DNA from: Clostridiaceae bacterium
GTDB lineage: Bacteria; Bacillota; Clostridia; Peptostreptococcales; Peptostreptococcaceae
Reading direction: 5' to 3'
NCBI GenBank assembly: GCA_902362365.1
Contig: CABIVQ010000043.1
Location: 1 to 25,549, forward strand
DNA length: 25,549 bases
How positions within the stretch are numbered: the stretch's first letter is position 1; every line of letters begins with the position of its first letter. Position numbers and translations under genes: made by a program. A model generated the notes under the pieces. That model searched no databases. It was not told the origin of the DNA and worked only from the letters and a program-made list of their open reading frames with translations. Of this stretch, positions 17,701 through 25,549 are shown piece by piece.

Positions 17701-18428
17701 AAGCTTTAGGATGGCATGTTGCTACATCTGTATTTGATGGTGCAAAAGAAGGTGACATAAGAAATGCTCTTAGAGAAGCTGGATATCCTGAAGATGGTAA
17801 GTTAACACTATATGATGGTAGAACAGGTGAAACATTTGATAATAGAATAACTGTAGGATACATGTACATGCTAAAACTACATCACTTAGTTGATGATAAG
17901 TTACATGCAAGAAGTACAGGACCATACTCACTAGTAACTCAACAACCATTAGGTGGTAAAGCACAATTTGGTGGACAAAGATTCGGTGAGATGGAGGTTT
18001 GGGCATTAGAAGCATACGGAGCTGCTCATATACTTCAAGAAATACTTACAGTTAAATCTGATGACGTTGTAGGACGTGTTAGAACTTACGAAGCAATAGT
18101 TAAGGGAGAAAATATTCCTGAACCAGGAATCCCTGAATCATTTAAGGTTCTTATAAAAGAACTTCAAAGTTTATGCTTAGATGTTAAGGTATTAACTGAT
18201 GAGGATAAAGAAATAGAAGTAAGAGAATCTGTTGATATGGATGATACAGATGGAAACTTCGAAATAAGTCTAATAGACGATATGCAAGAAGTAGAAGATA
18301 CTCACATAATCGAAGAGATAGATGATGAATTAGTTGATGAAACAGATGCTGATATAGATGATTTAGATCTTGAGGAAGATATGAATTATGACGATTTAGA
18401 TTATGAAAGTGAAGATTTTGATATATAG
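14721..18428 (+). CDS. rpoB: DNA-directed RNA polymerase subunit beta
   Basis: The beta subunit forms one half of the polymerase cleft and the rifampicin pocket. The 1235 residues run from [18 protein letters not shown] to an acidic tail. The rifampicin region around residues 483-511 ([30 protein letters not shown] in two pieces: [15 protein letters not shown] and [15 protein letters not shown]) carries the sensitive-type Asp, His and Ser. Later motifs include [30 protein letters not shown] and [24 protein letters not shown]. The last 60 or so residues are about half Asp/Glu with no Lys or Arg. GAGAGGTGAA precedes the ATG. Eight Arg codons are CGT against an AGA background. rpoC follows after 42 bases. 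Confidence 0.98.
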   Translation: MPHPVTIGKRTRMSFSKIKEIADLPNLIELQVDSYKWFLEEGLKEVFEDISPIEDYTGNLILEFVDYSLDDKPKYDIEECKERDATYCAPLKVKVRLINKETGEIKEQEVFMGDFPLMTERGTFVINGAERVIVSQLVRSPGVYYAEERDKAGKRLISSTVIPNRGAWLEYETDSNDVISVRVDRTRKQPVTVLLRALGIGTDAEIIELLGEDERLSATLEKDNTKTVEEGLVEIYKKLRPGEPPTVESASSLLNALFFDPKRYDLAKVGRYKFNKKLALCYRIMNKVSAEDIINPETGEVFVKAGDKISYEIAKDIQNSGINVVNVLVDEDTTVKVIGNNFVDIKSHINFDIDELNIKEKVHYPTLKEILDEYSDEEEIKEAIKIRMKELVPKHILLDDIIASISYEFNLFYEIGNIDDIDHLGNRRIRSVGELLQNQVRIGLSRMERVIKERMTVQDMESITPQALVNIRPVSAAIKEFFGSSQLSQFMDQTNPLSELTHKRRLSALGPGGLSRERAGFEVRDVHHSHYGRMCPIETPEGPNIGLINSLGTYAKINEYGFIESPYRKYDKEAGRITNEIHYLTADEEDLFVRAQASEPLTENGEFINNRVVCRTVNGAVELVPASRVDYMDISPKQVVSIATAMIPFLENDDANRALMGSNMQRQAVPLVRREAPIIGTGVEYRAAKDSGAVVVAKNSGIAERVTADEIIIRKEDGSKDRYKLLKFKRSNSGTCINQTPIISKNDEIQAGDVIADGPATDLGEVALGRNCFIAFMTWEGYNYEDAILINERLVKEDRLSTIHIEEYECEARDTKLGPEEITRDIPNVSESAIKNLDDRGIIRIGAEVDSGDILVGKVTPKGETELTAEERLLRAIFGEKAREVRDTSLKVPHGESGIIVDVKVFTRENGDDLSPGVNELVRCYIAKKRKIKVGDKMAGRHGNKGVISRVLPEEDMPFMADGTPLDIVLNPQGVPSRMNIGQVLEVHLGLAAKALGWHVATSVFDGAKEGDIRNALREAGYPEDGKLTLYDGRTGETFDNRITVGYMYMLKLHHLVDDKLHARSTGPYSLVTQQPLGGKAQFGGQRFGEMEVWALEAYGAAHILQEILTVKSDDVVGRVRTYEAIVKGENIPEPGIPESFKVLIKELQSLCLDVKVLTDEDKEIEVRESVDMDDTDGNFEISLIDDMQEVEDTHIIEEIDDELVDETDADIDDLDLEEDMNYDDLDYESEDFDI

Positions 18429-18470
18429 TTTTTAATTAGTGCAAATATCAAATAGAAGGGAGAGAACTCC

Positions 18471-21400
18471 TTGTTTGAATTAAACAATTTTGAGTCGATA
18501 AAAATAGCCTTAGCTTCTCCAGAAAAAATTAGAGAATGGTCAAGAGGAGAAGTAAAAAAACCTGAAACTATAAACTACCGTACTTTAAAGCCAGAAAAAG
18601 ACGGTTTATTCTGTGAAAGAATATTTGGACCACAAAAGGACTGGGAATGTCACTGTGGTAAGTATAGAAGAGTTAGATACAAAGGTGTAGTTTGTGATAG
18701 ATGTGGAGTAGAAGTTACTAAATCAAAAGTAAGAAGAGAAAGAATGGGACATATAGAGCTAGCAGCTCCTATGTCTCATATCTGGTACTTCAAAGGTATA
18801 CCAAGTAGAATGGGTCTTTTACTTGATATGTCTCCTAGATCTTTAGAGAAAATACTATACTTTGCTTCATATGTTGTAATTAACCCAGGGGAAACTGGAT
18901 TAAATGCTAAACAACTATTAACTGAAAAAGAATATAGAAGCGCCGTTGAAAAATACGGATACAACTCTTTCGAAGTAGGTATGGGTGCAGAAGCAGTCAA
19001 AGAACTACTTAGAAATATAGATTTAGAAAGAGAAAGTAAAGAATTAAGAGCTGACTTAAAAGACAGCACTGGACAAAAAAGAGTTAGAACAATAAGAAGA
19101 TTAGAAGTGGTAGAAGCTTTCAAAAAGTCTGGAAATAAACCAGAGTGGATGATATTAGATGCTATACCAGTAATACCACCGGATTTAAGACCTATGGTTC
19201 AATTAGATGGTGGAAGATTTGCAACTTCTGATTTAAATGACTTATATAGAAGAGTTATAAATAGAAATAACAGATTGAAGAGATTATTAGAGCTTGGAGC
19301 ACCTGATATCATAGTTAGAAATGAAAAGAGAATGCTTCAAGAAGCTGTAGATGCTTTAATCGACAATGGTAGAAGAGGTAGACCTGTAACAGGACCTGGT
19401 AATAGACCACTTAAGTCTTTATCAGACATGTTAAAAGGTAAGCAAGGACGTTTCCGTCAAAACTTACTTGGTAAACGTGTTGACTACTCAGGACGTTCTG
19501 TTATAGTTGTTGGACCAGAACTTAAATTCTATCAATGTGGTCTTCCAAAGAAAATGGCCCTTGAATTATTCAAACCATTTGTAATGGATAAGTTAGTTAA
19601 AGAAGGATACGCACATAATATAAAAAGTGCTAAATCTATAGTTGAAAAGGTTAAGCCTGAAGTATGGGATGTACTTGAAGATGTTATAAAGAGCCACCCA
19701 GTTCTTTTAAACCGTGCCCCTACTCTACACAGACTTGGTATCCAAGCATTTGAACCTATCTTAGTTGAAGGTAAAGCTATAAAGCTTCACCCACTTGTAT
19801 GTACTGCGTACAATGCCGACTTCGATGGTGACCAAATGGCGGTACACGTACCTTTATCAGTTGAAGCACAAGCAGAAGCAAGATTCTTAATGCTTTCTGT
19901 AAATAATATACTTGCTCCTAAAGATGGTACTCCAATAACTACTCCTTCTCAGGATATGGTTTTAGGATGTTACTACTTAACAATCGAAGCTCAAGGTGGA
20001 GAAAAAGGAACAGGTATAATATTCAAAGATTACAATGAAATGTTACTTGCTTACCAAACTGGTGCAGTTGAATTACATGCATTAGTAAAAATGAGAGTAG
20101 TATTACCAGATGGTAGAAAATCTCTTGTTGAAAGTACAGTAGGTAGATTTATATTCAATGAAAATATACCTCAGAACTTAGGTTTTGTAGATAGAGAAGT
20201 AGATCCATTTGGATTAGAAGTTGATTTCTTAGTTGACAAAAAATCTCTAGGTAAAATAATAGATAAGTGTTTCAGAAAACATGGAAACACAGAAACAGCA
20301 ATATTATTAGACCACATAAAAGCTTTAGGATTTAAATTCTCAACTAGAGGTGGTATAACAGTTGCCGTAGCTGATATGAAAGTTCCTGATGCAAAAGCTG
20401 GATACTTAAAAGAAGCTGAAGAAAAAGTAGATAAATATGAAAGAGCATATAGAAGAGGTTTAATCTCTAATGAAGAAAGATATGAGAGAGTTATAGAAAC
20501 TTGGTCAGAAACAACTGATAAAGTAACAGATGCTCTTATGGCAGGTCTAGAAAGATTAAACAACATATATATAATGGCTCATTCAGGTGCCAGAGGTTCT
20601 AAGAACCAGATAAGACAGTTAGCTGGTATGCGTGGTCTGATGGCAAATGCATCTGGTAAAACAGTTGAGGTTCCAGTTAAATCTAACTTCCGTGAAGGAT
20701 TATCGGTAATGGAATACTTCACATCATCACACGGTGCTAGAAAGGGTCTTGCCGATACAGCACTACGTACTGCCGATTCAGGTTACTTAACAAGAAGACT
20801 TGTTGATGTCAGTCAAGATGTTATAGTTAGAGAAATTGATTGTGGTACAACAGATACTACTGAAATAGTTGCAATAAAAGATGGAAATGAAGTAATAGAA
20901 GAATTATACGACAGAATAGTTGGTAGATATACTATAGATGCTATAGTTAATCCACAAACTGGAGAAGTTTTAGTTGAAGCTGATGCTATGATACTTGAAG
21001 ATGATGCTGATAAGATAATAGCAGCAGGAATCGAAAAAGTAGAAATAAGAACAGTTCTTAACTGTAAGACTACTCACGGAGTATGTTCTAAGTGTTACGG
21101 AAGAAACTTAGCTACAGGTAAAGAAGTTAATATAGGTGAAGCTGTTGGGATAATAGCTGCTCAATCTATCGGTGAACCAGGTACTCAGCTTACAATGCGT
21201 ACATTCCATACAGGTGGGGTTGCCGGAGGAGATATAACTCAAGGTCTTCCAAGGGTTGAAGAATTATTCGAAGCTAGAAAGCCAAAAGGTTTAGCTATAA
21301 TAACTGAAATATCTGGTAGAGTTGAAATAGATGAAACTGGTAAGAGAAAAGAAGTAGTTATAGTACCAGAGTCTGGTGAAAATCAAGTTTATGCAATACC

Positions 21401-21959
21401 ATATGGTTCAAGAATAAGAGTAAAACAAGGACAAATGGTAGAAGCAGGAGATCCATTAACTCAAGGATCTATAAATCCACATGATATCGTAAGAGTTCAA
21501 GGTATAGGTGGAGTTCAAGAGTATATAGTTAAAGAAGTTCAAAGAGTTTATAGAATGCAAGGGGTTGACGTTAACGATAAGCATATAGAAGTTATAGTTA
21601 GACAAATGTTATCTAAAGTTAAGGTTGAAGATCCAGGAGATACAGATTTATTACCAGGTGGTTATGAAGATGTATTAACATTCAATAAATGTAATGAAGA
21701 AGCTATAGCTAATGGATTAAGACCGGCAACGGCTAAGAGAAGCTTACTTGGTATAACAAAAGCATCTCTTGCTACAGAGTCATTCTTATCTGCAGCATCA
21801 TTCCAAGAGACAACTAGAGTTTTAACAGAAGCTGCGATAAAAGGTAAGGAAGATAGACTTATAGGTCTAAAAGAAAATGTAATATTAGGTAAATTAATAC
21901 CAGCAGGGACAGGTATGAAGAGATATAAAAACATAGCTGTTGAAAAAATACAAGACTAA
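18471..21959 (+). CDS. rpoC: DNA-directed RNA polymerase subunit beta'
   Basis: The beta' subunit carries the catalytic magnesium. The gene starts with TTG at 18471, about 8 bases after AAGGGAGAG, giving 1162 residues ([20 protein letters not shown]). The N-terminal zinc ribbon has C60, C62, C75 and C78. NADFDGD with the three catalytic Asp is at 448-454. A second zinc cluster includes C865, C872 and C875 ([11 protein letters not shown]). Other landmarks are [34 protein letters not shown], the bridge helix and trigger loop around MRGLMA to [15 protein letters not shown]. There is no large insertion of the E. coli kind. Ten Arg codons are CGT, all in invariant motifs. No terminator follows before the str promoter. 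Confidence 0.98.
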   Translation: MFELNNFESIKIALASPEKIREWSRGEVKKPETINYRTLKPEKDGLFCERIFGPQKDWECHCGKYRRVRYKGVVCDRCGVEVTKSKVRRERMGHIELAAPMSHIWYFKGIPSRMGLLLDMSPRSLEKILYFASYVVINPGETGLNAKQLLTEKEYRSAVEKYGYNSFEVGMGAEAVKELLRNIDLERESKELRADLKDSTGQKRVRTIRRLEVVEAFKKSGNKPEWMILDAIPVIPPDLRPMVQLDGGRFATSDLNDLYRRVINRNNRLKRLLELGAPDIIVRNEKRMLQEAVDALIDNGRRGRPVTGPGNRPLKSLSDMLKGKQGRFRQNLLGKRVDYSGRSVIVVGPELKFYQCGLPKKMALELFKPFVMDKLVKEGYAHNIKSAKSIVEKVKPEVWDVLEDVIKSHPVLLNRAPTLHRLGIQAFEPILVEGKAIKLHPLVCTAYNADFDGDQMAVHVPLSVEAQAEARFLMLSVNNILAPKDGTPITTPSQDMVLGCYYLTIEAQGGEKGTGIIFKDYNEMLLAYQTGAVELHALVKMRVVLPDGRKSLVESTVGRFIFNENIPQNLGFVDREVDPFGLEVDFLVDKKSLGKIIDKCFRKHGNTETAILLDHIKALGFKFSTRGGITVAVADMKVPDAKAGYLKEAEEKVDKYERAYRRGLISNEERYERVIETWSETTDKVTDALMAGLERLNNIYIMAHSGARGSKNQIRQLAGMRGLMANASGKTVEVPVKSNFREGLSVMEYFTSSHGARKGLADTALRTADSGYLTRRLVDVSQDVIVREIDCGTTDTTEIVAIKDGNEVIEELYDRIVGRYTIDAIVNPQTGEVLVEADAMILEDDADKIIAAGIEKVEIRTVLNCKTTHGVCSKCYGRNLATGKEVNIGEAVGIIAAQSIGEPGTQLTMRTFHTGGVAGGDITQGLPRVEELFEARKPKGLAIITEISGRVEIDETGKRKEVVIVPESGENQVYAIPYGSRIRVKQGQMVEAGDPLTQGSINPHDIVRVQGIGGVQEYIVKEVQRVYRMQGVDVNDKHIEVIVRQMLSKVKVEDPGDTDLLPGGYEDVLTFNKCNEEAIANGLRPATAKRSLLGITKASLATESFLSAASFQETTRVLTEAAIKGKEDRLIGLKENVILGKLIPAGTGMKRYKNIAVEKIQD

Positions 21960-21982
21960 GAACTGATAAAGATAAAGAAATC

Positions 21983-22011
21983 TTGACAGTAATTGTGTCT
22001 GGTGATAAAAT
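21983..22011 (+). promoter_or_regulatory. Promoter of rpsL-rpsG-fusA-tuf
   Basis: TTGACA (21983-21988), 17 bp, TAAAAT (22006-22011), with TGA directly before the -10 box (extended -10). The start near 22018 leaves a leader of about 220 nt. Confidence 0.72.
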
Positions 22012-22017
22012 GTAAAA

Positions 22018-22225
22018 GTATGAAATTTGAAAGATTACTAAGGATTTTTAATCCTTAGTAGCTTTTAAATGGACTTTTAAATATACAAAGAACTAGCAGC
22101 ACCAAGCTAAGAAGTGCTAAAACCACATTTTATGTGTGTTAATAGACATTTAATTGTGTATTATAGAGTAATATAGAACGTATTACTTGCAAGTTGGCGG
22201 TCATTAAGATCGAAAATTATTAAAA
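22018..22225 (+). promoter_or_regulatory. Structured 5' leader of the rpsL operon
   Basis: The gap between rpoC and rpsL holds no real gene but at least four hairpins: TACTAAGGAT/ATCCTTAGTA (22036-22060, loop TTTTA, then GCTTTT), AGCAC/GTGCT (22098-22118), GTAATA/TATTAC (22168-22186), and CGGTC/GATCG near 22199-22213. A 12-codon frame MKFERLLRIFNP (22020-22058) starts at the predicted transcript 5' end and covers the first hairpin. I do not recognise a known leader family. The first hairpin could also end rpoC read-through. There is no L7Ae-like gene here, unlike in B. subtilis. Confidence 0.5.
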
Positions 22226-22241
22226 GAGGAGGTGCGGATGA

Positions 22242-22664
22242 ATGCCAACAATTAACCAATTAGTTCGTAAAAGTAGAAAGGCAATAGAGAAGAAATCTAC
22301 TGCTCCAGCATTACAAAAAGGATACAATTCTTTAAACAAAAAAACTACTGATGCAAGTGCTCCACAAAAAAGAGGAGTTTGTACTTCAGTAAAAACAGTT
22401 ACTCCTAAGAAACCTAACTCAGCTTTAAGAAAAGTTGCCAGAGTTAGATTAACTAACGGTATAGAAGTTTCTGCTTATATACCAGGAGAAGGACACAACT
22501 TACAAGAGCATAGTGTTGTTCTTATAAGAGGAGGAAGAGTAAAAGACCTTCCAGGGGTTAGATACCACATATTAAGAGGTACTTTAGATACTGCAGGTGT
22601 TGATAAGAGAATGCAAGCTAGATCTAAGTACGGTGCTAAGAGACCTAAAGCTGCAAAGAAATAA
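22242..22664 (+). CDS. rpsL: 30S ribosomal protein S12
   Basis: S12 lies at the decoding centre. The 140 residues start [13 protein letters not shown] and end AKRPKAAKK. The decoding loops [18 protein letters not shown] and [17 protein letters not shown] keep the lysines whose change gives streptomycin resistance, so the protein looks wild type. AGAGGAGGTG is about 8 bases before the ATG; another ATG at 22238 is out of frame. First gene of the str operon. Confidence 0.98.
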   Translation: MPTINQLVRKSRKAIEKKSTAPALQKGYNSLNKKTTDASAPQKRGVCTSVKTVTPKKPNSALRKVARVRLTNGIEVSAYIPGEGHNLQEHSVVLIRGGRVKDLPGVRYHILRGTLDTAGVDKRMQARSKYGAKRPKAAKK

Positions 22665-22683
22665 TAAAAATTAACAATTGATT

Positions 22684-22734
22684 ATAGTGCGGTGCTTTAA
22701 ATATATAGACATATTTATGGCATCACGGCATTAT
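22684..22734 (+). promoter_or_regulatory. Candidate regulatory hairpin between rpsL and rpsG
   Basis: ATAGTGC (22684-22690) pairs with GCATTAT (22728-22734, one G-U); a G-G mismatch follows, then GTG (22692-22694) with CAC (22724-22726). An apical stem AAATAT/ATATTT closes ATAGAC. There is no T run. In E. coli the same intercistronic position is the S7 repressor site, so a similar role is possible but unproven. Confidence 0.5.
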
Positions 22735-22765
22735 AAAATGTCGAGTACCTATGATTTAAGATTAA

Positions 22766-23257
<492 letters not shown>

Positions 23258-23312
23258 TAAATAGAACAGACTGATAACCTTGAAAGAATAGGATATCATA
23301 AGGAGGATAACC

Positions 23313-25379
23313 ATGACTAGAAAGTTTCCTTTAGAGAAAACTAGAAATATAGGAATCATGGCTCATATAGATGCAGGGAAAACTACTACTACAGAAAGAA
23401 TCCTGTTCTATACTGGGCAAACTCATAAAATAGGAGAAACTCACGAAGGAGCTTCTCAAATGGACTGGATGGAGCAAGAAAAGGAGAGAGGTATAACAAT
23501 AACTTCTGCTGCTACAACTGCTCAATGGAACGGTCACAGAATAAATATAATAGATACTCCAGGACACGTCGATTTCACAGTTGAGGTTGAAAGATCTCTA
23601 AGAGTTCTTGACGGATCAGTTGCAGTATTCTGTGCTAAAGGTGGGGTTGAGCCTCAATCTGAGAACGTATGGAGACAAGCTGACAACTACGGAGTACCTA
23701 GAATGGCATTTGTAAATAAGATGGATATCATGGGTGCAGACTTCTACAATGTTGTACAAATGATGAAAGACAGATTAAATGCAAATGCTGTACCAGTTCA
23801 ATTACCAATAGGTAAAGAAGATTGGTTACAAGGTGAAGTTGACTTAGTAGAAATGTGTGCTCACATATACAAAGATGACTTAGGAAAAGAAATAGAAAAA
23901 ACTGAAATACCAGAAGATATGAAAGAATTAGCTGCTGAGTGGAGAGAAAAATTAATTGAAGCTGTAGCTGAAACTGATGAAGAGTTAATGATGAAATATC
24001 TTGAAGGTGAAGAGTTCTCTGTAGAAGAAATAAAAGCTGCTATAAGAAAAGCTACTATAGCATGTGAAATGAACCCAGTATTCTGTGGTTCTGCATACAG
24101 AAACAAAGGTGTTCAGTTATTATTAGATGGTGTTGTTGATTACTTACCAGCTCCAACTGATATACCAGCTATAAAAGGTGTATTAGACAACGGAGAAGAG
24201 TCTGAAAGACATTCATCTGATGAAGAACCATTCTCAGCTTTAGCATTCAAAATAATGACTGACCCATTCGTTGGTAAGTTAGCATTCTTCAGAGTTTACT
24301 CTGGGATAATGCAAGGTGGATCTTATGTTCTTAACTCTACTAAAGGTAAGAGAGAAAGAATAGGTCGTATCCTTCAAATGCATGCTAATACAAGAGAAGA
24401 AATAACTGAAGTATACGCTGGAGATATAGCTGCAGCAGTAGGTTTAAAAGATACTACTACTGGAGATACTTTATGTGACCCAGCTAACCCAATAATACTT
24501 GAATCTATGGAATTCCCTGAGCCAGTTATATCTGTTGCTATAGAGCCTAAGTCTAAGGCTGCTCAAGAAAAAATGGGTATAGCTCTTCAAAAATTAGCTG
24601 AGGAAGATCCAACTTTCGTAGTTAAGACTGATGAAGAAACAGGACAAACTATAATATCAGGTATGGGTGAATTACACTTAGAAATAATCGTTGATAGATT
24701 ATTAAGAGAATTCAAAGTTGAAGCTAACGTTGGTGCTCCACAAGTTGCTTACAGAGAAACTATAACTCAACCAGTTGATGTTGAATACAAGTACTCTAAG
24801 CAATCAGGTGGTAGAGGACAATATGGTCACGTTAAGATCAGAGTTAATCCTCAAGAACCAGGTTCAGGATACAAGTTTGAAAACAAAACTGTTGGTGGAT
24901 CTGTTCCAAAAGAATACGTTGGACCAACAGATGCAGGTATACAAGGTGCTATGGCAGCTGGTATAGTTGCTGGATACCCAGTTGTTGACGTTGCTGTTGA
25001 ATTATACGATGGTTCTTATCATGAAGTCGATTCATCAGAAATGGCATTCAAGATGGCGGGATCAATGGCTATGAAGGACGCTCTTAAGAAAGGTAACTCT
25101 GTATTACTTGAGCCATTCTTCAAAGTTGAAGTTGTTACTCCAGAAGAATACATGGGAGACGTTATGGGTGGATTAAACTCTAAGAGAGGTTTAATACAAG
25201 GTATGGAAGCTAGAAATGGTGCACAAGTTATAAATGCATTCGTTCCACTTTCAGAAATGTTCGGATACTCTACTGAGTTAAGATCAACTACTCAAGGTCG
25301 TGCAACATACACTATGATATTCGACCACTATGAGCAAGTTCCAGCTTCAGTTGCTAAGAAAATAGCTGAAGGTAAATAA
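23313..25379 (+). CDS. fusA: Elongation factor G
   Basis: EF-G drives tRNA-mRNA translocation with GTP. The 688 residues are normal. The G domain (about 1-285) has AHIDAGKTT (17-25), [18 protein letters not shown] and NKMD. Domain II lies at about 300-400, III at 405-480 ([14 protein letters not shown] at the border), IV at 485-600 ([28 protein letters not shown] split between strands) and V at about 605-688 ([25 protein letters not shown] at its start). AAGGAGGATAACC precedes the ATG. Codon use fits the neighbours. Confidence 0.98.
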   Translation: MTRKFPLEKTRNIGIMAHIDAGKTTTTERILFYTGQTHKIGETHEGASQMDWMEQEKERGITITSAATTAQWNGHRINIIDTPGHVDFTVEVERSLRVLDGSVAVFCAKGGVEPQSENVWRQADNYGVPRMAFVNKMDIMGADFYNVVQMMKDRLNANAVPVQLPIGKEDWLQGEVDLVEMCAHIYKDDLGKEIEKTEIPEDMKELAAEWREKLIEAVAETDEELMMKYLEGEEFSVEEIKAAIRKATIACEMNPVFCGSAYRNKGVQLLLDGVVDYLPAPTDIPAIKGVLDNGEESERHSSDEEPFSALAFKIMTDPFVGKLAFFRVYSGIMQGGSYVLNSTKGKRERIGRILQMHANTREEITEVYAGDIAAAVGLKDTTTGDTLCDPANPIILESMEFPEPVISVAIEPKSKAAQEKMGIALQKLAEEDPTFVVKTDEETGQTIISGMGELHLEIIVDRLLREFKVEANVGAPQVAYRETITQPVDVEYKYSKQSGGRGQYGHVKIRVNPQEPGSGYKFENKTVGGSVPKEYVGPTDAGIQGAMAAGIVAGYPVVDVAVELYDGSYHEVDSSEMAFKMAGSMAMKDALKKGNSVLLEPFFKVEVVTPEEYMGDVMGGLNSKRGLIQGMEARNGAQVINAFVPLSEMFGYSTELRSTTQGRATYTMIFDHYEQVPASVAKKIAEGK

Positions 25380-25418
25380 TAACTTTTTATAAAGTTGATT
25401 ATATAAATTTTAAAGATA

Positions 25419-25444
25419 GTAAGGTGAGTTAATTCTCACCTTAC
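25419..25444 (+). other. Perfect hairpin between fusA and tuf, no T run
   Basis: GTAAGGTGAG (25419-25428) and CTCACCTTAC (25435-25444) form a perfect 10-bp stem around TTAATT. ATAAAAATAT follows, so it is not an ordinary intrinsic terminator. It lies 30 bases before the tuf start. An RNA processing or mRNA-stabilising role, setting tuf levels apart from fusA, is plausible. Confidence 0.7.
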
Positions 25445-25459
25445 ATAAAAATATATTAG

Positions 25460-25549
25460 GGAGGTATTTCAAAATGGCTAAAGCTAAATTTGAAAGAAGT
25501 AAACCACATGTTAATATAGGAACAATAGGTCACGTTGACCACGGTAAAA
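25460..25549 (+). repeat. Direct repeat copy 2 (tuf SD and 5' end)
   Basis: These 90 bases are identical to 9667-9756, from the GGAGGT binding site to the window end. The copies are about 15.8 kb apart in the same orientation. Confidence 0.95.
25474..25549 (+). CDS. tuf: Elongation factor Tu, second copy (cut by window end)
   Basis: Only the first 25 codons are visible: the frame starts [16 protein letters not shown] and runs into the P-loop GHVDHGK. The DNA is identical to the first tuf gene so far. GGGAGGTATTTC lies before the ATG. The gene follows fusA by 94 bases as the last visible member of the str operon; no promoter of the type seen elsewhere is evident in the gap. Truncation is due only to the window edge. 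Confidence 0.96.

Noticed and set aside
22018..22241. An L7Ae-like gene between rpoC and rpsL, as in B. subtilis
   Set aside because: No open frame of adequate length is present; the gap is non-coding apart from a possible 12-codon frame.
24775..24966. A 63-codon + strand frame inside fusA
   Set aside because: It is an alternative frame of EF-G domain IV without a binding site.

Overview
The window is a low-GC, AT-rich stretch of a Firmicutes (Clostridia) chromosome. AGA is the main arginine codon, ATA is a common isoleucine codon even in tuf and ribosomal protein genes, and AGGAGG-type ribosome binding sites precede nearly every gene. The gene order (ispD-ispF-proS-gltX-cysS-mrnC-rlmB-rae1-sigH-tuf-rpmG-secE-nusG-rplKAJL-rpoBC-rpsL-rpsG-fusA-tuf) and a tuf copy on each side of the RNA polymerase block suggest the Peptostreptococcaceae (Clostridioides, Paraclostridium or Romboutsia-like). 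That placement rests on remembered gene order, not on a search. All genes are on the + strand and all look intact; the second tuf is cut by the window end.

Layout. 1-1443: a large hairpin, then ispD and ispF (MEP isoprenoid pathway). 1433-3577: proS behind a T-box riboswitch with a proline specifier. 3658-5237: gltX with its own promoter and terminator. 5404-5556: an unrecognised 50-residue ORF. 5694-7542: cysS-mrnC. 7634-8900: rlmB-rae1. 8897-9611: sigH. 9592-10928: tuf. 10950-13273: rpmG-secE-nusG-rplK-rplA, with an L1-type mRNA site before rplA. 13282-14498: L10 leader with attenuator, then rplJ-rplL. 14633-21959: rpoB-rpoC. 21983-25549: rpsL-rpsG-fusA-tuf (str operon).

Together the genes supply aminoacyl-tRNAs (ProRS, GluRS, CysRS), mature and modify 23S rRNA (Mini-III, RlmB), survey ribosome-bound mRNA (Rae1), and build ribosomes, elongation factors and RNA polymerase. 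Regulation is visible mainly as RNA: the T-box, the L10 leader, the L1 rRNA mimic, and less familiar structures in front of rpsL, between rpsL and rpsG, and between fusA and tuf. Five promoters of the translation/transcription units share one architecture: TTGACA or TTGAAA, exactly 17 bp, then TAANNT, four of them with an upstream TG.

This is a conserved housekeeping region. I found no defence system, mobile element, CRISPR array, tRNA or rRNA gene. The points most worth a second look are the RNA structures of the str operon, the uniform promoters, the clustered CGT codons in rpoB/rpoC and the small ORF.
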